Source of the DNA: Geosiphon pyriformis
Taxonomy: Eukaryota > Glomeromycota > Glomeromycetes > Archaeosporales > Geosiphonaceae
DNA length: 64,000 bases
Direction: 5' to 3'
Assembly: GCA_016748015.1 (NCBI GenBank)
Contig: JAAOMT010000512.1
Span: forward strand, 851,757 to 915,756
Part shown: positions 22,680 through 33,643 of the stretch, piece after piece
Position numbering within the stretch: the stretch's first letter is position 1
Layout: every line of letters begins with the position of its first letter
Made by a program: the position numbers and the translations under genes
The notes under the pieces: model-generated
Database searches by the model: none
Told to the model about the DNA's origin: nothing
Seen by the model: the letters and a program-made list of their open reading frames with translations, nothing else

Positions 22680-25030
22680 AATTACATTAATTAAAGTTAG
22701 GTTCTTAAAGTAAGCAGGAATATTTTGTTATGAATGATATTAATAGAGAATATAACAACATTACAAAATGCAATAATAGCAGAAAAAAATTTTTAATTAT
22801 AAATATCAGACTTGGCAATTTTAAAAGATAAATTAACGAAATTAATTATGACAAAAGATTTTTCAAATGCAAATTCAACACAAAACAGCTTTATATTGTT
22901 TTTAGTAATCAATTTAAGATTAACAAAACCATACAAAAATTAAAAACTAATAATAACTTCTTAATTATTAGCAATATTGTTGAAAAATACAGTAATACCA
23001 AAAAATATTGTTTTAGTTTTTATAATATTAGCCCAATTTTTTCAAAGTTGTTAAGATTATTATTTAATTAAAAAAACCATATTAGACAATACAGCTAAAT
23101 ATTAATCTGTGTTTATTTTAATAAATATATTATTGCTATTGTTGTTTAAATTAAAAAGAATGTTATTGTTTATAATCAAATAAAAACCAACTTTTTTTGA
23201 TAAAACTGGACAATTGAACCAAAACTATCTTTTTTAAAGATAAAACAGGTTTAAAAGTAATAATTATAATATTAAAGTCTTTAAAAACACAGTATTGTTG
23301 CTTTGAAAAAAATTATAAAAAGTTTGCTATTGTTATAGTTATAATATTAGTGATTGTTTTTTGGCCATTTTACTTTTTCTGATTATTTAAAAAGTAGTAG
23401 TAAAAATAGTTGTGACAAAAGTTGTTATAAAAAAAAGAAGTTTTAATACAAATTTATTGTTAAAAGTCTTGACACTTTTATCAATAGTAAAAACAATATT
23501 AAACTATTTTAATGTGTATTTTTTAACTAAATAAAACTTTTAATCAATAATGACCAAAAGTTGTTTTAAATTTGTATTATATAAAAAAAACTTTTAAACC
23601 ATTTTTTTTAGTTATTATTACTATCAAAAAGACTTTTTTGGTTGTTATTTTCTTTATAATTATAATAAAAAACAGAAATAGTAGTTGTTTTTTTTGTTTT
23701 AGTTATAAACATAAAATCTATAAACTAAGAAATAAAAAGAGTTTTTAACAAAAATCATAAAAATTACAGATAATAATAATATTAAAATAAATAAATATGA
23801 TTAATAATTTTTTTTAAATTGGTAAACATAATATTTATTATTTCAGAAATTTAGATTAAATCAATAAAATCAAATTTTTAATGTATTTTATTTACTTTTT
23901 GTTTCAACTAGATTAGAAATTACAACTTTTCAAAAAAACCAGATAATTTTACAAAAAAAATAAAATTAAATAAAATGTAATTCTTAATATTTTCTAATTA
24001 CAGATAATTAAATAAGAAATTAATAATATTTGCTTATTGTATTAAAAATTCTTTAATAATAAATTTATTTGAAAAAAATCAGCTGTAAAATCTTATTTTT
24101 TGTTTACAGTTTTGAATAAAATAAAATATTTTGTTTGAATATTTTTTGTTATATTAAAATATTTTTGCATTAAATACATCCAATTATTAAAAAATAATCT
24201 ATTTTTTTACTTAAATAATTTTGTATGCAACCAAAAATTGAGATAATTAAAGCTAAATTATTATTATATATAAATAAAAACCAAAAAATAGTTGTTAAAA
24301 CAGCAAAAGTTAATTAATTTTATAATTAAACTTGGTTTTATAAATCTTTAAAGAACACATATTAATTTAAATTAGTATAAAAAAATATTAAATAAGTAAA
24401 ATTATAATTTTAAATATAATTAAAAATGTTTTTTCACAAATTATTTATTATTAATTAAATTTGTCTAATTATTTTCTAAGCAAATATCTTTAAAATTTTA
24501 ATTTTTTAATAGTAAATTAATAATTTAATATCAATTATATTATAGCAATTTTAGATAAATTTAATTTAAATAATTTTATAATAAACAACTTTTTATTATT
24601 CTGAATTTTATTTTAATTAAATAGCCATATTTTTTTTAAATTTAAAATGTTTTAGTACATATTATATTTGCTTTTCTTTACTATTTGCTAATTATTATAT
24701 CGAATTATATTTGAATTCTTACAAATAATCAACATTTGACTTGTTTATTTACAAAATATTAAGTATTTTCAAATTGTATATATAATAAAAAAATAGCTCA
24801 ATTTTTTTATTATAATTTTACTATTAAAATACAAATATTATTTTAAACTAAAAATAAAATATGTAAACCAAAATTTAAAATTTTTAATAAAATACTTTTT
24901 GTTTTTTGAATTATTTTGTTTTTTTTAATAAGTTTAGTATTAGTTAGTTTAAGAAAGTTTTGACAAGTTTTTAAGTAATATTATAAATAAATATATATAA
25001 GATTTAAAAAATTTTCTCTCTCATTAATCC
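22680..25030. repeat. AT-rich repeat tract downstream of the Hsp70 gene
   Basis: No gene. It shares blocks with 14206-19050: a CTTTATATTGTTTTTA block near 22889 and a GTTTTTTGGCCATTT block near 23353 that matches one near 18120. It is less decayed at its left end and becomes almost pure A/T toward 25000. The LINE begins abruptly after it with CTCTCTCATTAATCCCC. Confidence 0.5.
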
Positions 25031-25093
25031 CCTGGCCACTATGAGAGTGAAAGAAAATTTGGAAGAAATCTTTTTACCTTATTTCTTCTCTTT

Positions 25094-25612
25094 TTGTTCG
25101 TTCAAGTTATTTCTTCCAATACACTCCTTTTTGTCATAATAAAACTGGTGGGCGCATCTGCTGGTGGTTTTGGTTTATTATCAGCTGGATCAGAATTCCG
25201 CTCTGGTAATAAAGATACCAAAAAAAGGCATGAGTTGATAGTGTATATTCTTGTGGTTCTTCTTTCAAGAAGCCAAACAAACTTAGAGCTTTCAGTGCTA
25301 TTGTGGATTTGTCAGCTAGGTCTTTGTCTGCTAAAATATTACAAGCTACTGGTATTAGACATAACAGATCTTGGAGCAGTAAAATGGAAAGCAAAGAAAG
25401 CAATGTGAGTAAGGTGTTAGATATGGAGAACTTGAAGAGCACAGTCACTAGAGAAACGAGCTATATTGACTTCAATACTTTTAAAATGGATGACATGATA
25501 AATAACATAACTTTTAGGAAAACATAGACAAAGACTTATGTTTTGGGACAACTGCCAAAGGTACTCTCTTTTATAGATATAAGTGACGATGATAATGAGT
25601 TGGTGCTCCTGG
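25094..25612 (+). pseudogene. LINE 1 ORF1, part 1
   Basis: Begins near KLVGASAGGFGLLSAGSEFRS, shifts frame at about 25245, continues SSFKKPNKLRAFSAIVDLS and MENLKSTVTRETSYIDF, meets a stop after FRKT (25525-25527), then runs to DISDDDNELVL at the insertion point of element C. The acidic, Ser/Lys-rich character suits a disordered N-terminus. Part 2 starts at 33644. The true start codon is not certain. Confidence 0.6.
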
Positions 25613-26580
25613 TGTTACCAACTAAAATTTGAGATATTAATTAACATAAAATTACCCTTATAATTCTTATCATTAATTAACATATATTATTGTTTCAAAT
25701 CATCACTTATTATTCAATCAAATTATTGAATATTACCAATCAATTAATAACCTGATTTGTATTATAGAAATTAGGACAATCAAAATTACACAATACCTTA
25801 AACCAGTTAATATTCAAAAGTTTGCTGAAATTTGTGTAAATTCACCAAAATAATTGACAGTTCACCAAAATATTCAATAGTTTATAGAAATAACTTGTAA
25901 GTTCACCAAAATGTATCTTTAATTTGTCGAAATCATAGTAAAAAAAATAGTTCAAGTTCACAGACTAGTACTACAACAAGTTGTATAAAAGAAGAGCTTT
26001 TCTCTTTGAGAAAATATATCTTACTTTTTAAATATCTTAATTTGAATTAATTCAATACACAAAAACGAAATAAATATCAAATAATTCAAAAATCAACTTC
26101 TTAATTATTGCACCTGAAAATCCCCCAAAACCCAACTAACATTTTGAAATTGATTAGCTACCAATTTCAATAAAATGTTAGTGACTCCAGGCCTGGATCG
26201 AAAATGATTTCCTTGACAGAATTCAATTTCTTTTACATTTCTTTTATTTTCTTTTATTTTTTTATCATAATCATTAGGATAACCTACAGACAAGATTCCT
26301 GTAGAAGAGTTGACTTTCACAGCAAAGTAACTACACATTTTTAGTAAGCTTCCAGATGAGCAATTTTTAGGAAAGAGTTAACATTTACTACAACATAACT
26401 ACATAAAATAACTGGCAAGGAATTGGCCATTCCACTCATAAGCCCAGCAGTTCAAATTATAGGAGATAATTTGAAAATAAATTCAGTTACTGGAGGTTCA
26501 ACCACATCCAGAAAACGTGAATTTACAGCAAATAGGTATTAATAACCATTAAGAAAAGAGACCAAAAACCTTTGGTAACA
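25613..26580 (+). repeat. 5' LTR of element C (968 bp)
   Basis: Contains six 20-21-bp tandem units (25819-25940, core AGTTCACCAAAATATTCAAT), then a TATA box TATAAAA at 25984-25990. A motif AAGAGTTGACTTTCACAGCA (from 26305) is repeated in worn form at 26373. The primer-binding site (TGGTGTTCTTCC, from 26583) follows after TT. Confidence 0.9.
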
Positions 26581-26581
26581 T

Positions 26582-28430
26582 TTGGTGTTCTTCCATAAAA
26601 ATAACACAGTGACAACAACTTCAAAAGTGGCAACTCAAACAGATTCAAGAATTCTAAAGTCTTATCAGTCAATCTACACCCACTGCAAACAGAGATTTAA
26701 CATCCCAGATGGAATTGAATTATTCAAGAAAACACTTTACCAGTACATTGAAAATTGCATCAACAATTATTTTCTTGGAGACTATAACATTTCAGAAGTT
26801 AAACACAACTTATATGAAAGCTTAGTACATCACTCTTGTCTAAATACTCAGGATTTTAACAGTCAAACACTTGAAACATACTTCCAAGAACTCAACTTCA
26901 ATATCATTCAGTATTGTGAAGAGAATTACTTAGTGAAACAGAAATTTTTTCTTAGTTTTGAATTGGAAACAGAAGAAGAAAAAGAAAAAAGGAAACAAAA
27001 ACTCAGAACTACTCCCAATACACCAAAAACCACTGCCAAACATTTACAAACTCCAGAACAAGAAACCAGCTTTAAATTATCACTCTTAATCACACTATTT
27101 TCAGCTTTACTTGCCCAACCGCAAACACCAAGCTCACTACTTATTCGGTTTTCAAGAATAGAAGATTTTCAGTCATCCAAAAGTCCTATTCAACAACAAG
27201 AACCAATATTAACCAGCACAAACCTTATTGACTACTTAGCAGAAAATTGAAGTAAAGAGACCAAATTAGAACAAAAAACAGAAGACTCAGAAAACGAAGA
27301 AAAAATGGCCTCCACATATATCGCAAAAATTCCTGAGTTCACAAAAGAAGACAGTGAAACTAGTCCTCAAGAATGGCTTGACAAAGTCTCAAAAGCAAGA
27401 GATGTAAATGGTTGGAACACTGCCAAAATATTAAAAACAAATCCATACTTCTTACAATAAATGGCTGGTAAATGGTTTGAAAACTTAGAAGCCCCACTAG
27501 AACACTGGGAAGCATTCAAAACTGCTTTTCTAGAACAGTTTACTAACAATAACACTTCCATTATTCTTTGAAATTGGTTCCAAAATATCAAGCAAGAACC
27601 AAGTAAATCAGTTATGACCTATCTTGGGAAATTCAACAAACTGCTTAGAAGAATTCGCCAATTGGAAACCAATGAATACTACTCCAATGCACAAATCTTA
27701 AATCAATTCATTACTGGACTAAAAGACAAACTTATCAAAAAAATTTGCTCACATGTACCAGAAGATTTAGCCACTGCTATTCAACAAGCGAAAAACTATG
27801 AAATAGCCATGGAAAAAGCCAACCATACCAAACTTGTTAACCTGGCTATTGGAGAAACCAGCTTAGCAGCTGAAAAAAAAATTGACCAATTAACCAAAAA
27901 AGTTGAAAACTACTTTACCAATCAACAGCAACAACAGCAGCCACAGCAATTATAACAACCATAAAAATACCAAACCCCACAACAATGCAATCAAAACAAC
28001 TTCAGACTACCATCCAACAACCAAATTCAAAATTGTCATTATTGTAGAATTCCAGAACATTGGAAACAAGATTGCAGAAAATTACAATGAGACCAACAAA
28101 ATAAGAGTAATTGATGTTACTCTTAACAATAGCAATCTTATTACCAACTACCACCTACTTATTATTCACCAAGACCTCAATACCAAAATAAATATCATCA
28201 ATCTGCTTTTCAGCCAATTCAACAGCAATATCAACAACCACTTTCACAACTATATCAAGTATCTGCCCGAAGATTGGAGCAACAAAACCAATTTTTACTG
28301 CAAAATCAGTTCTCAACTAACAATAACAAATTCAACCCAAATAATCAATTGGTTCCCTGAAACACAGTTCAACAGAGATCTCATTACTATTACACTCAAC
28401 CCAGCTACCTCACCATGCCCAAAAAATTGA
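26582..28430 (+). pseudogene. gag of element C
   Basis: The N-terminal domain (26582-27250, 222 aa open, ending NLIDYLAEN) is followed in a nearby frame by MASTYIAKIPEFTKEDSETS, with the PQEWLDKVSKARD block of the retrotransposon gag family, two stops (27460 and 27570 region), and the open piece 27614-27955 (MTYLGKFNKLLRRIRQLE to QQQQPQQL). A CCHC zinc knuckle CHYCRIPEHWKQDC is at 28034-28075. The tail to 28410 is Gln/Tyr/Pro-rich with stops. Gag forms the particle and the knuckle binds RNA. Confidence 0.8.
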
Positions 28431-29130
28431 ATTTTCAGCAAACTGCACTTTTTGAAAGTGAAGCTGTAGCACCAAAACGAAACCCTTCTAATTACACCAT
28501 TCCACCTGCCAAAATTGCTGAAAATGCCAACCTTTCTGACATATTTCCTTTTGAATTTGAGGAAAATGAATCACCATTTTTGCTTAGCAATGCAACAGCC
28601 AATGAGCAAAAGGCAATTACAGCTATGTATACCGAAGCAGAAGTAGAAGAAAAACCAATCCATTTGATTCTAGATAGTAGATCTGCTGAAAGCATTATTA
28701 CCTATTAATTAATACAATAGCTTCAACGAACTGTTGACAGGCCTGCCCAAACTGTGATTGTTACTGCAGACAGTATGAAGAAAATGCCAGTAGAAGAAAT
28801 TGATAATTTCTCCTTTACAATTGATGGAATCATCATTTTAGTCAAAGTATTGGTCATGGATACACCCTAATACCAAGCTCTTGTCGGAAATGATTGGCTT
28901 CTTAAGGCCAATGCAAATTTAAATTGGGAAACTCAGGAATTAAAAATCTCATACCAAAGACAATACACCATAGTACCTGCTACTTGTAGTACTTTTAACA
29001 AACGATCAAAAAAAGCTCCAGTATTTGAATTTGAAGAGGAGAAAGAAATGTCACTTACTAAAACCTACATGGCTTTTGGATCAATATCCAATTGGGCTGA
29101 AGAAACAGAACAAGAGATTTTTGAAAAATC
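28415..29130 (+). pseudogene. Retropepsin-like protease of element C
   Basis: The open piece 28415-28708 (97 aa) ends with LILDSRSAESIITY, the active-site block with DSG changed to DSR. The frame then continues through a stop to TVIVTADSMKKMPVEEIDNF and VKVLVMDTP-stop-YQALVGNDWLL, the usual retropepsin C-terminal half. D keeps DSG at the same place. Dead by the Gly to Arg change and stops. Confidence 0.75.
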
Positions 29131-29194
29131 AAGAGGATAGAAGAAAGTTAGATATTCTACACTAGAACCACAAAAAGAACCACCATACATTCCA

Positions 29195-29596
29195 CTAAAA
29201 TGCAAAGATTGCAAAAAAAAGTTTTCATCTATGAGAGCCTGTATTTCTCCAGAAAAAAAATACAAAACTTGCACCTGCTACTTTTGTAAAGCTTGCCACA
29301 GAGAACGATTTGGATACCCTAAACAAAGCAGAAAATGGGACAACACTCCCTGTCTTACATGTGGAGATATGTTACCAGAAGAATACAACTGGATTGATGT
29401 TGCAATAAGAGGAGGAGTATGTGATCAAACCTGTCAATATGCTCTATCAATTTCAAAAAAAGTGAGAAGAGGAACACCATTTGATGCAGCATACAACAGT
29501 GCTCTCAACAAACTATACCATTACCTACATGATGCTGAAATGATTTTTGACTTAGCAATGGCTTTAATCAATAGAGCCACCCAAAAAAATGTTTAC
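29195..29596 (+). pseudogene. Cysteine-rich domain of element C, first part
   Basis: LKCKDCKKKFSSMRACISPE, then CTCYFCKACHRERFGYPKQ, WDNTPCLTCGDMLPEE, GGVCDQTCQYALSISKKVRRG and a helical FDAAYNSALNKLYHYLHDAE. This stretch is open from 29231 into the inserted solo LTR. Cysteines occur as CxxC pairs spaced to bind two or three zinc ions. The domain resumes after the solo LTR (30570-30800) with CEEYIIPCNKQWCSEC. Its role is unknown. It has the same place in B, D and F. Confidence 0.65.
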
Positions 29597-30569
29597 TGTT
29601 ACTGGAGGTTTTTGGTCTCTTTTCTTGAATGTTGTAACTGTCTGTTGGTTGCAAATTTACGTTTTCTAGAAGTAGTTGAACCTCCAATAACTGAATTTAT
29701 CTTCAAATTATCTCCTGTAATTTGAACTACTGGGCTTATAAGTAGAACAGCCAATTCCTTGCCAGTTACTTTATGTAGTTACATTGTAGTAAACGTCAAC
29801 TCTTTTTTAGGAATTGTTCATCTAGAAGCTTACTAAAAATGTGTAGTTACTTTGCTGTGAAAGTCAACTCTTCTACAGGAATCTTGTCTGTAGGCTACCC
29901 TAATGATTGTAATAAGAAAAGAAAAGAAAAATAAAAGAAATGTAAAAGAAATAGAATTTTATCAAGAGAAACATTTTTTATTCAGGTCTGGAGTCATTAA
30001 CAGTTTATTGAAATTGGTAGCTAATCAATTTTAAAACGTTAGTTGTGTTGAGAGAATTTTAAGTGTAATAATTTAAGAACTTGGTTTTCAAATATTTAAT
30101 TTTTATTTGATTTTATAAAAGATGATTTGTTTCAATTTAAGATATCTGAAGTAAGATACTATGGTAAAGTACTATGAGAAGATACATTTTTTTGAAGAGA
30201 AAAGCTCTTCTTTTATACAACTTGTTATAGTACTAGTTTATGAACTTGCACTTTTTCTCTTTGCTCAAATTTCGGCAAACTAAAGATACATTTTGATGAA
30301 CTACAAATTATTTTGCTGAACTATTAATTAATTTGGATGAACTATTCATAATTTCGGCAAATTTTAGAATGTTATAAAGTTCAAAATATTGTGTAATTTG
30401 ATCATCCTACTTTCTGTTATATTAATTAGATTATTTTAATTGAATTGTGATATGTGATAATTGATTAAATAATAAATGATAATTTGAAATGATATTAATA
30501 TACTAATTAATTATAGAAATTATAAGAGTAATTTCATGCTAATTAATAGCTAAAATTCTACTAGTAATA
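29597..30569 (-). repeat. Solo LTR of the C family, inserted in element C
   Basis: A minus-oriented copy of the C LTR, from TGTTACTGG at 29597 to TAGTAATA at 30569 (worn GGTAACA). Flanks TTAC and CCAC form an imperfect 4-bp duplication. Element F has the uninterrupted sequence at 59061-59090, which shows the solo LTR is an insertion. The reading frame resumes at CAAATGAAAGAAGC. Confidence 0.85.
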
Positions 30570-31350
30570 CCACCAAATGAAAGAAGCTGAATACATTGAG
30601 TATACCATGGAATTAGCTGGATTTGATTATAAAGATGAAGTAGAAGTCTATCATCAAATCACAAGTCACACCTACCTAACCCAAGAAGTTCAAATTCAAT
30701 GACTAGAGCAAATAAACATTAGACTATGCGAGGAATACATAATCCCTTGTAATAAACAGTGGTGTTCTGAATGCTATGCCCTTAGTATTCCCCTACCAAT
30801 CGAAAATGACCAGAACAAAATTGAATTCAGAACCCAAGAGGAAAAAATCCCAGTAATTCCCATTTACCTTACCAAAAATCAGTCTGCCATAATACTCAAA
30901 TATTTTAACAATGAAAGACAGGGAATCAAGCCTGAGAAAGCCCATGAGATTAATGCTAGATATGATCTAAGATACTCAGAAAAAGAGACCCTCATTCTTT
31001 AACCAAAATCCTTTACAAAAATTAATATAAAAATTGCCTTTGAAATTCCACCAGGAGCAATGATACAAATTGCCTCCCGATCCTCCCTGGCAAGCAAAAG
31101 AATTAATGTAAAAGGAGGAATTATTGATGCTGAATATACTGGAGACATCACAGTGATGCTTCAAAATAAAACTGACAAACCATTCAAGATTGAACATGCT
31201 GAAAAAATTGTCCAAGCTATTTACCTACTCTTAATCAACATTTTGGGTTTGCAATTAGTCAATCAAAGAGAACAATTAGGAAAAAGCAATAAAGGAACCC
31301 AAGGTTTTGGTTCAATTGGACAATTCACAGTTCCAGTTAATATAGCTTTT
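30570..31350 (+). pseudogene. dUTPase of element C
   Basis: The frame runs from MKEAEYIEYTMELAGFDYKD (30576 on; one stop near 30700) through the last zinc ribbon to the dUTPase: motif 1 INARYDLRYSEKE (about 30950), a stop at 31000, motif 2 RSSLASKRI (31078 on), motif 3 GIIDAEYTGDI with catalytic Asp, motif 4 EKIVQAIY, motif 5 GTQGFGSIGQ. Motifs 2-5 are open (31060-31470). Motif 5 is better kept than in B. It is joined directly to the integrase tail at about 31360. Confidence 0.8.
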
Positions 31351-31359
31351 AACACACAG

Positions 31360-31850
31360 AACAAATCTCACCAGATTCTCAGACTTCTACAACCAATTAC
31401 TGAAAACAACTTCCAAGAAACATTACAAAGAAAAGCTTATACACTTCTTAGCACACTAGAAGAAAAATGACAAATAGCAGCAACTTACATAGAACACTCA
31501 CAAATTCAACAAAAAGAGAGGCATGACAACAAGCTGCCACCAGTTACCAACAAATTTAAAGTTGGAAATAAAGTTCTCCTACATAGAACTAAAGCTAAAA
31601 AACAATGGAGTGGAAAATTGAACATAAATGGGATAAACCATTCTTTATTTACGAAATCTTAGGAAATGGATCATACAAGTTAAGACTTGATGACAAAATC
31701 CTAGCAAAAGTTGCACATGGAGATTGATTGAAACATTATCACTCCAGAACACATCCTGAACCATCAATTCCACAGATTGGTACACATTTCTCTTTAGTTA
31801 ATCCCAAAGATATTCCCCAAAACTTAAAACCAATAGTTGTCATTGAATAA
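31360..31850 (+). pseudogene. Integrase C-terminal remnant of element C
   Basis: PITENNFQETLQRKAYTL, a stop, then ERHDNKLPPVTNKFKVGNKV with LLHRTKAKKQWSGKL and, after a small frameshift, a KPFFIYEILGNGSYKLRLDD block. This is the Ty3 integrase tail. It matches 3020-2690 in A and 37100-36880 in D. Confidence 0.75.
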
Positions 31851-32194
31851 CAGCCCAACTTGAACACTTAATCACTATAGTTTCTCTTATAAAAATTCGG
31901 AAACAATTCTACAAAAATAACATAAAAATCTATATACCCAAAAATAATTTCACATAGGAAAACTGTTAGTTCTTAAAAATCAGTATAATGACTATTCCAC
32001 AAAACATTTAACAATTATTCCAGAAACTAATGTCAGCTTTAAAAACAATACCTGAATTATCTATTACTATTACAGAAAAACATATTAATTATACTCAAAC
32101 AAAAATAGCCACAACTTTATCTCCAAAATCATGAAAATATCACTCTTATAAAAAGAACACTAGAAGTTATTATAGAATTTACTTACCAGAACTT

Positions 32195-32695
32195 TTGAAG
32201 CTTGCTTTGAAAGAAAATTTGTTGTTCTTACCTATTGACATTCCACCAAATGCCACAATTCAACAAAAATTTCAACAGTGTCTTAATGAAAAAAACAGTG
32301 AATACCCTCCAATTTATAGATATTTTCACATTGAAAAAACACTGCATGAACAAAAACTGGAACTTATAACAACCAATCTTACAAAAGAAGCTATTCAGAA
32401 ACAACTTCATAACGAATTCAAGACAACAGCTGGACCAATAAACAGTTGCTACAAATTTAGAGCAGCTTTTAGGCTTTATGATCTATTTCACACTTGTGAA
32501 AATATCCTACAAAACCCAATTTTACAACCACTGAAGATTCAATATATTGGAAAACTCACAGAACTGAAATTTCAACAATTTTCAGACCAAATTTCTTCAG
32601 TAATTTTGGATTACTATCTGGAACATATAGATATTACTTGGACTTTGATGGAGCTCAGTCTTGAGGAGGAGGTTATGTTACCAACCAAAATTTGA
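32195..32695 (+). pseudogene. 3'-terminal accessory ORF of element C
   Basis: An open stretch of 166 codons related to 1813-2376 of A and 35956-36624 of D. The conserved C-terminus appears in the neighbouring frame as LDFDGAQS followed by TGA (about 32640-32664), so a small frameshift near 32635 separates it from the open frame. The 3' LTR starts 11 bases later, so the ORF end lies next to the polypurine tract. Function not recognised. Confidence 0.55.
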
Positions 32696-33643
32696 GATAT
32701 TAATTAACATAAAATTACCCTTATAATTCCTATCATTAATTAGCATATATTATTGTTTCAAATCATCACTTATTATTCAATCAAATTATCGAATATTACC
32801 AATCAATTAATAATTCAATTTGTATTATAGAAATTAGGACAATCAAAATTACACAATACCTCAAACCAGTTAATATTCAAAAGTTTGCTGAAATTTGTGT
32901 AAATTCGCCAAAATAATTAACAGTTCACCAAAATATTCAATAGTTCGTAGAAATAACTTATAAGTTCACCGAAATATATCTTTAGTTTGTTGAAATCATA
33001 GTAAAAAAAATAGTTCAAGTTCACAGACTAGTACTACAACAAGTTGTATAAAAGAAGAGCTTTTCTCTTTGAGAAAATATATCTTACCTTTTAGATATCT
33101 TAATTTGAATCAATTCAATACACAAAAACGAAATAAATATCAAATAATTCAAAAATCAACTTCTTAATTATTGCATCTGAAAATCCCCCAAAACCCAACT
33201 AATGTTTTGAAATTGATTAGTTACCAATTTCAATAAACTGTTAGTGACTCCAGGTCTGAATCGAAAACGATTTCCTTGACAGAATTCAATTTCTTTTTTA
33301 TTTTTTTTATTTTCTTTTATTTTCTTATCATAATCATTAAAGTAACCTACAGACAAAATTCCTGTAGAAGAGTTGACTTTCACAGCAAAGTAACTACACA
33401 TTTTTAGTGAGCTTTCAGATGAGCAATTCCTGGAAAAGAGTTGATGTTTACTACAATGTAACTACATAAAGTAACTGGCAAGAAATTGGCTATTCTACTC
33501 ATAAGTCCAGCAGTTTAAATTATAAGAGATAATTTAAAGATAAATTCAGTTACTGAAGGTTCAACCACATCCAGAAAATGTGAATTTACAGCAAACAGGC
33601 ATCAATAACTATTAAGAAAAGAGACCAAAAACCTCTGGTAACA
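32676..33643 (+). repeat. 3' LTR of element C (968 bp)
   Basis: Same length as the 5' LTR. In the stretch compared by eye the differences are transitions, several between CG in one copy and TG or CA in the other. Tandem units lie at about 32882-33003, TATA box at 33047-33053. Confidence 0.9.

Larger units (their letters stand above)
25613..33643 (+). mobile_element. LTR retrotransposon C, lacking RT, RNase H and most integrase
   Basis: Two 968-bp LTRs (25613-26580, 32676-33643) with TGTTACC and GGTAACA ends enclose gag, CCHC knuckle, protease, cysteine-rich domain, a solo LTR, dUTPase, integrase C-terminus and 3' ORF. The dUTPase is joined near 31360 to the last part of integrase, so the polymerase and integrase core are gone. 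Flanks CTGG (25609-25612) and CCAG (33644-33647) can both derive from a 4-bp CCGG target by one CpG transition each, and CCG GCA restores the LINE frame. A polypurine run GAGGAGGAGGTTA precedes the 3' LTR. Likely non-autonomous. Confidence 0.9.

Noticed and set aside
26105-26338. 77-codon antisense frame (MCSYFAVKVNSSTG) in the C LTR, repeated at 33168-33401 and 48418-48747
   Set aside because: It is conserved only because the LTRs are homologous. The solo copy at 29839 is broken, and there is no sign of codon constraint or a start context.
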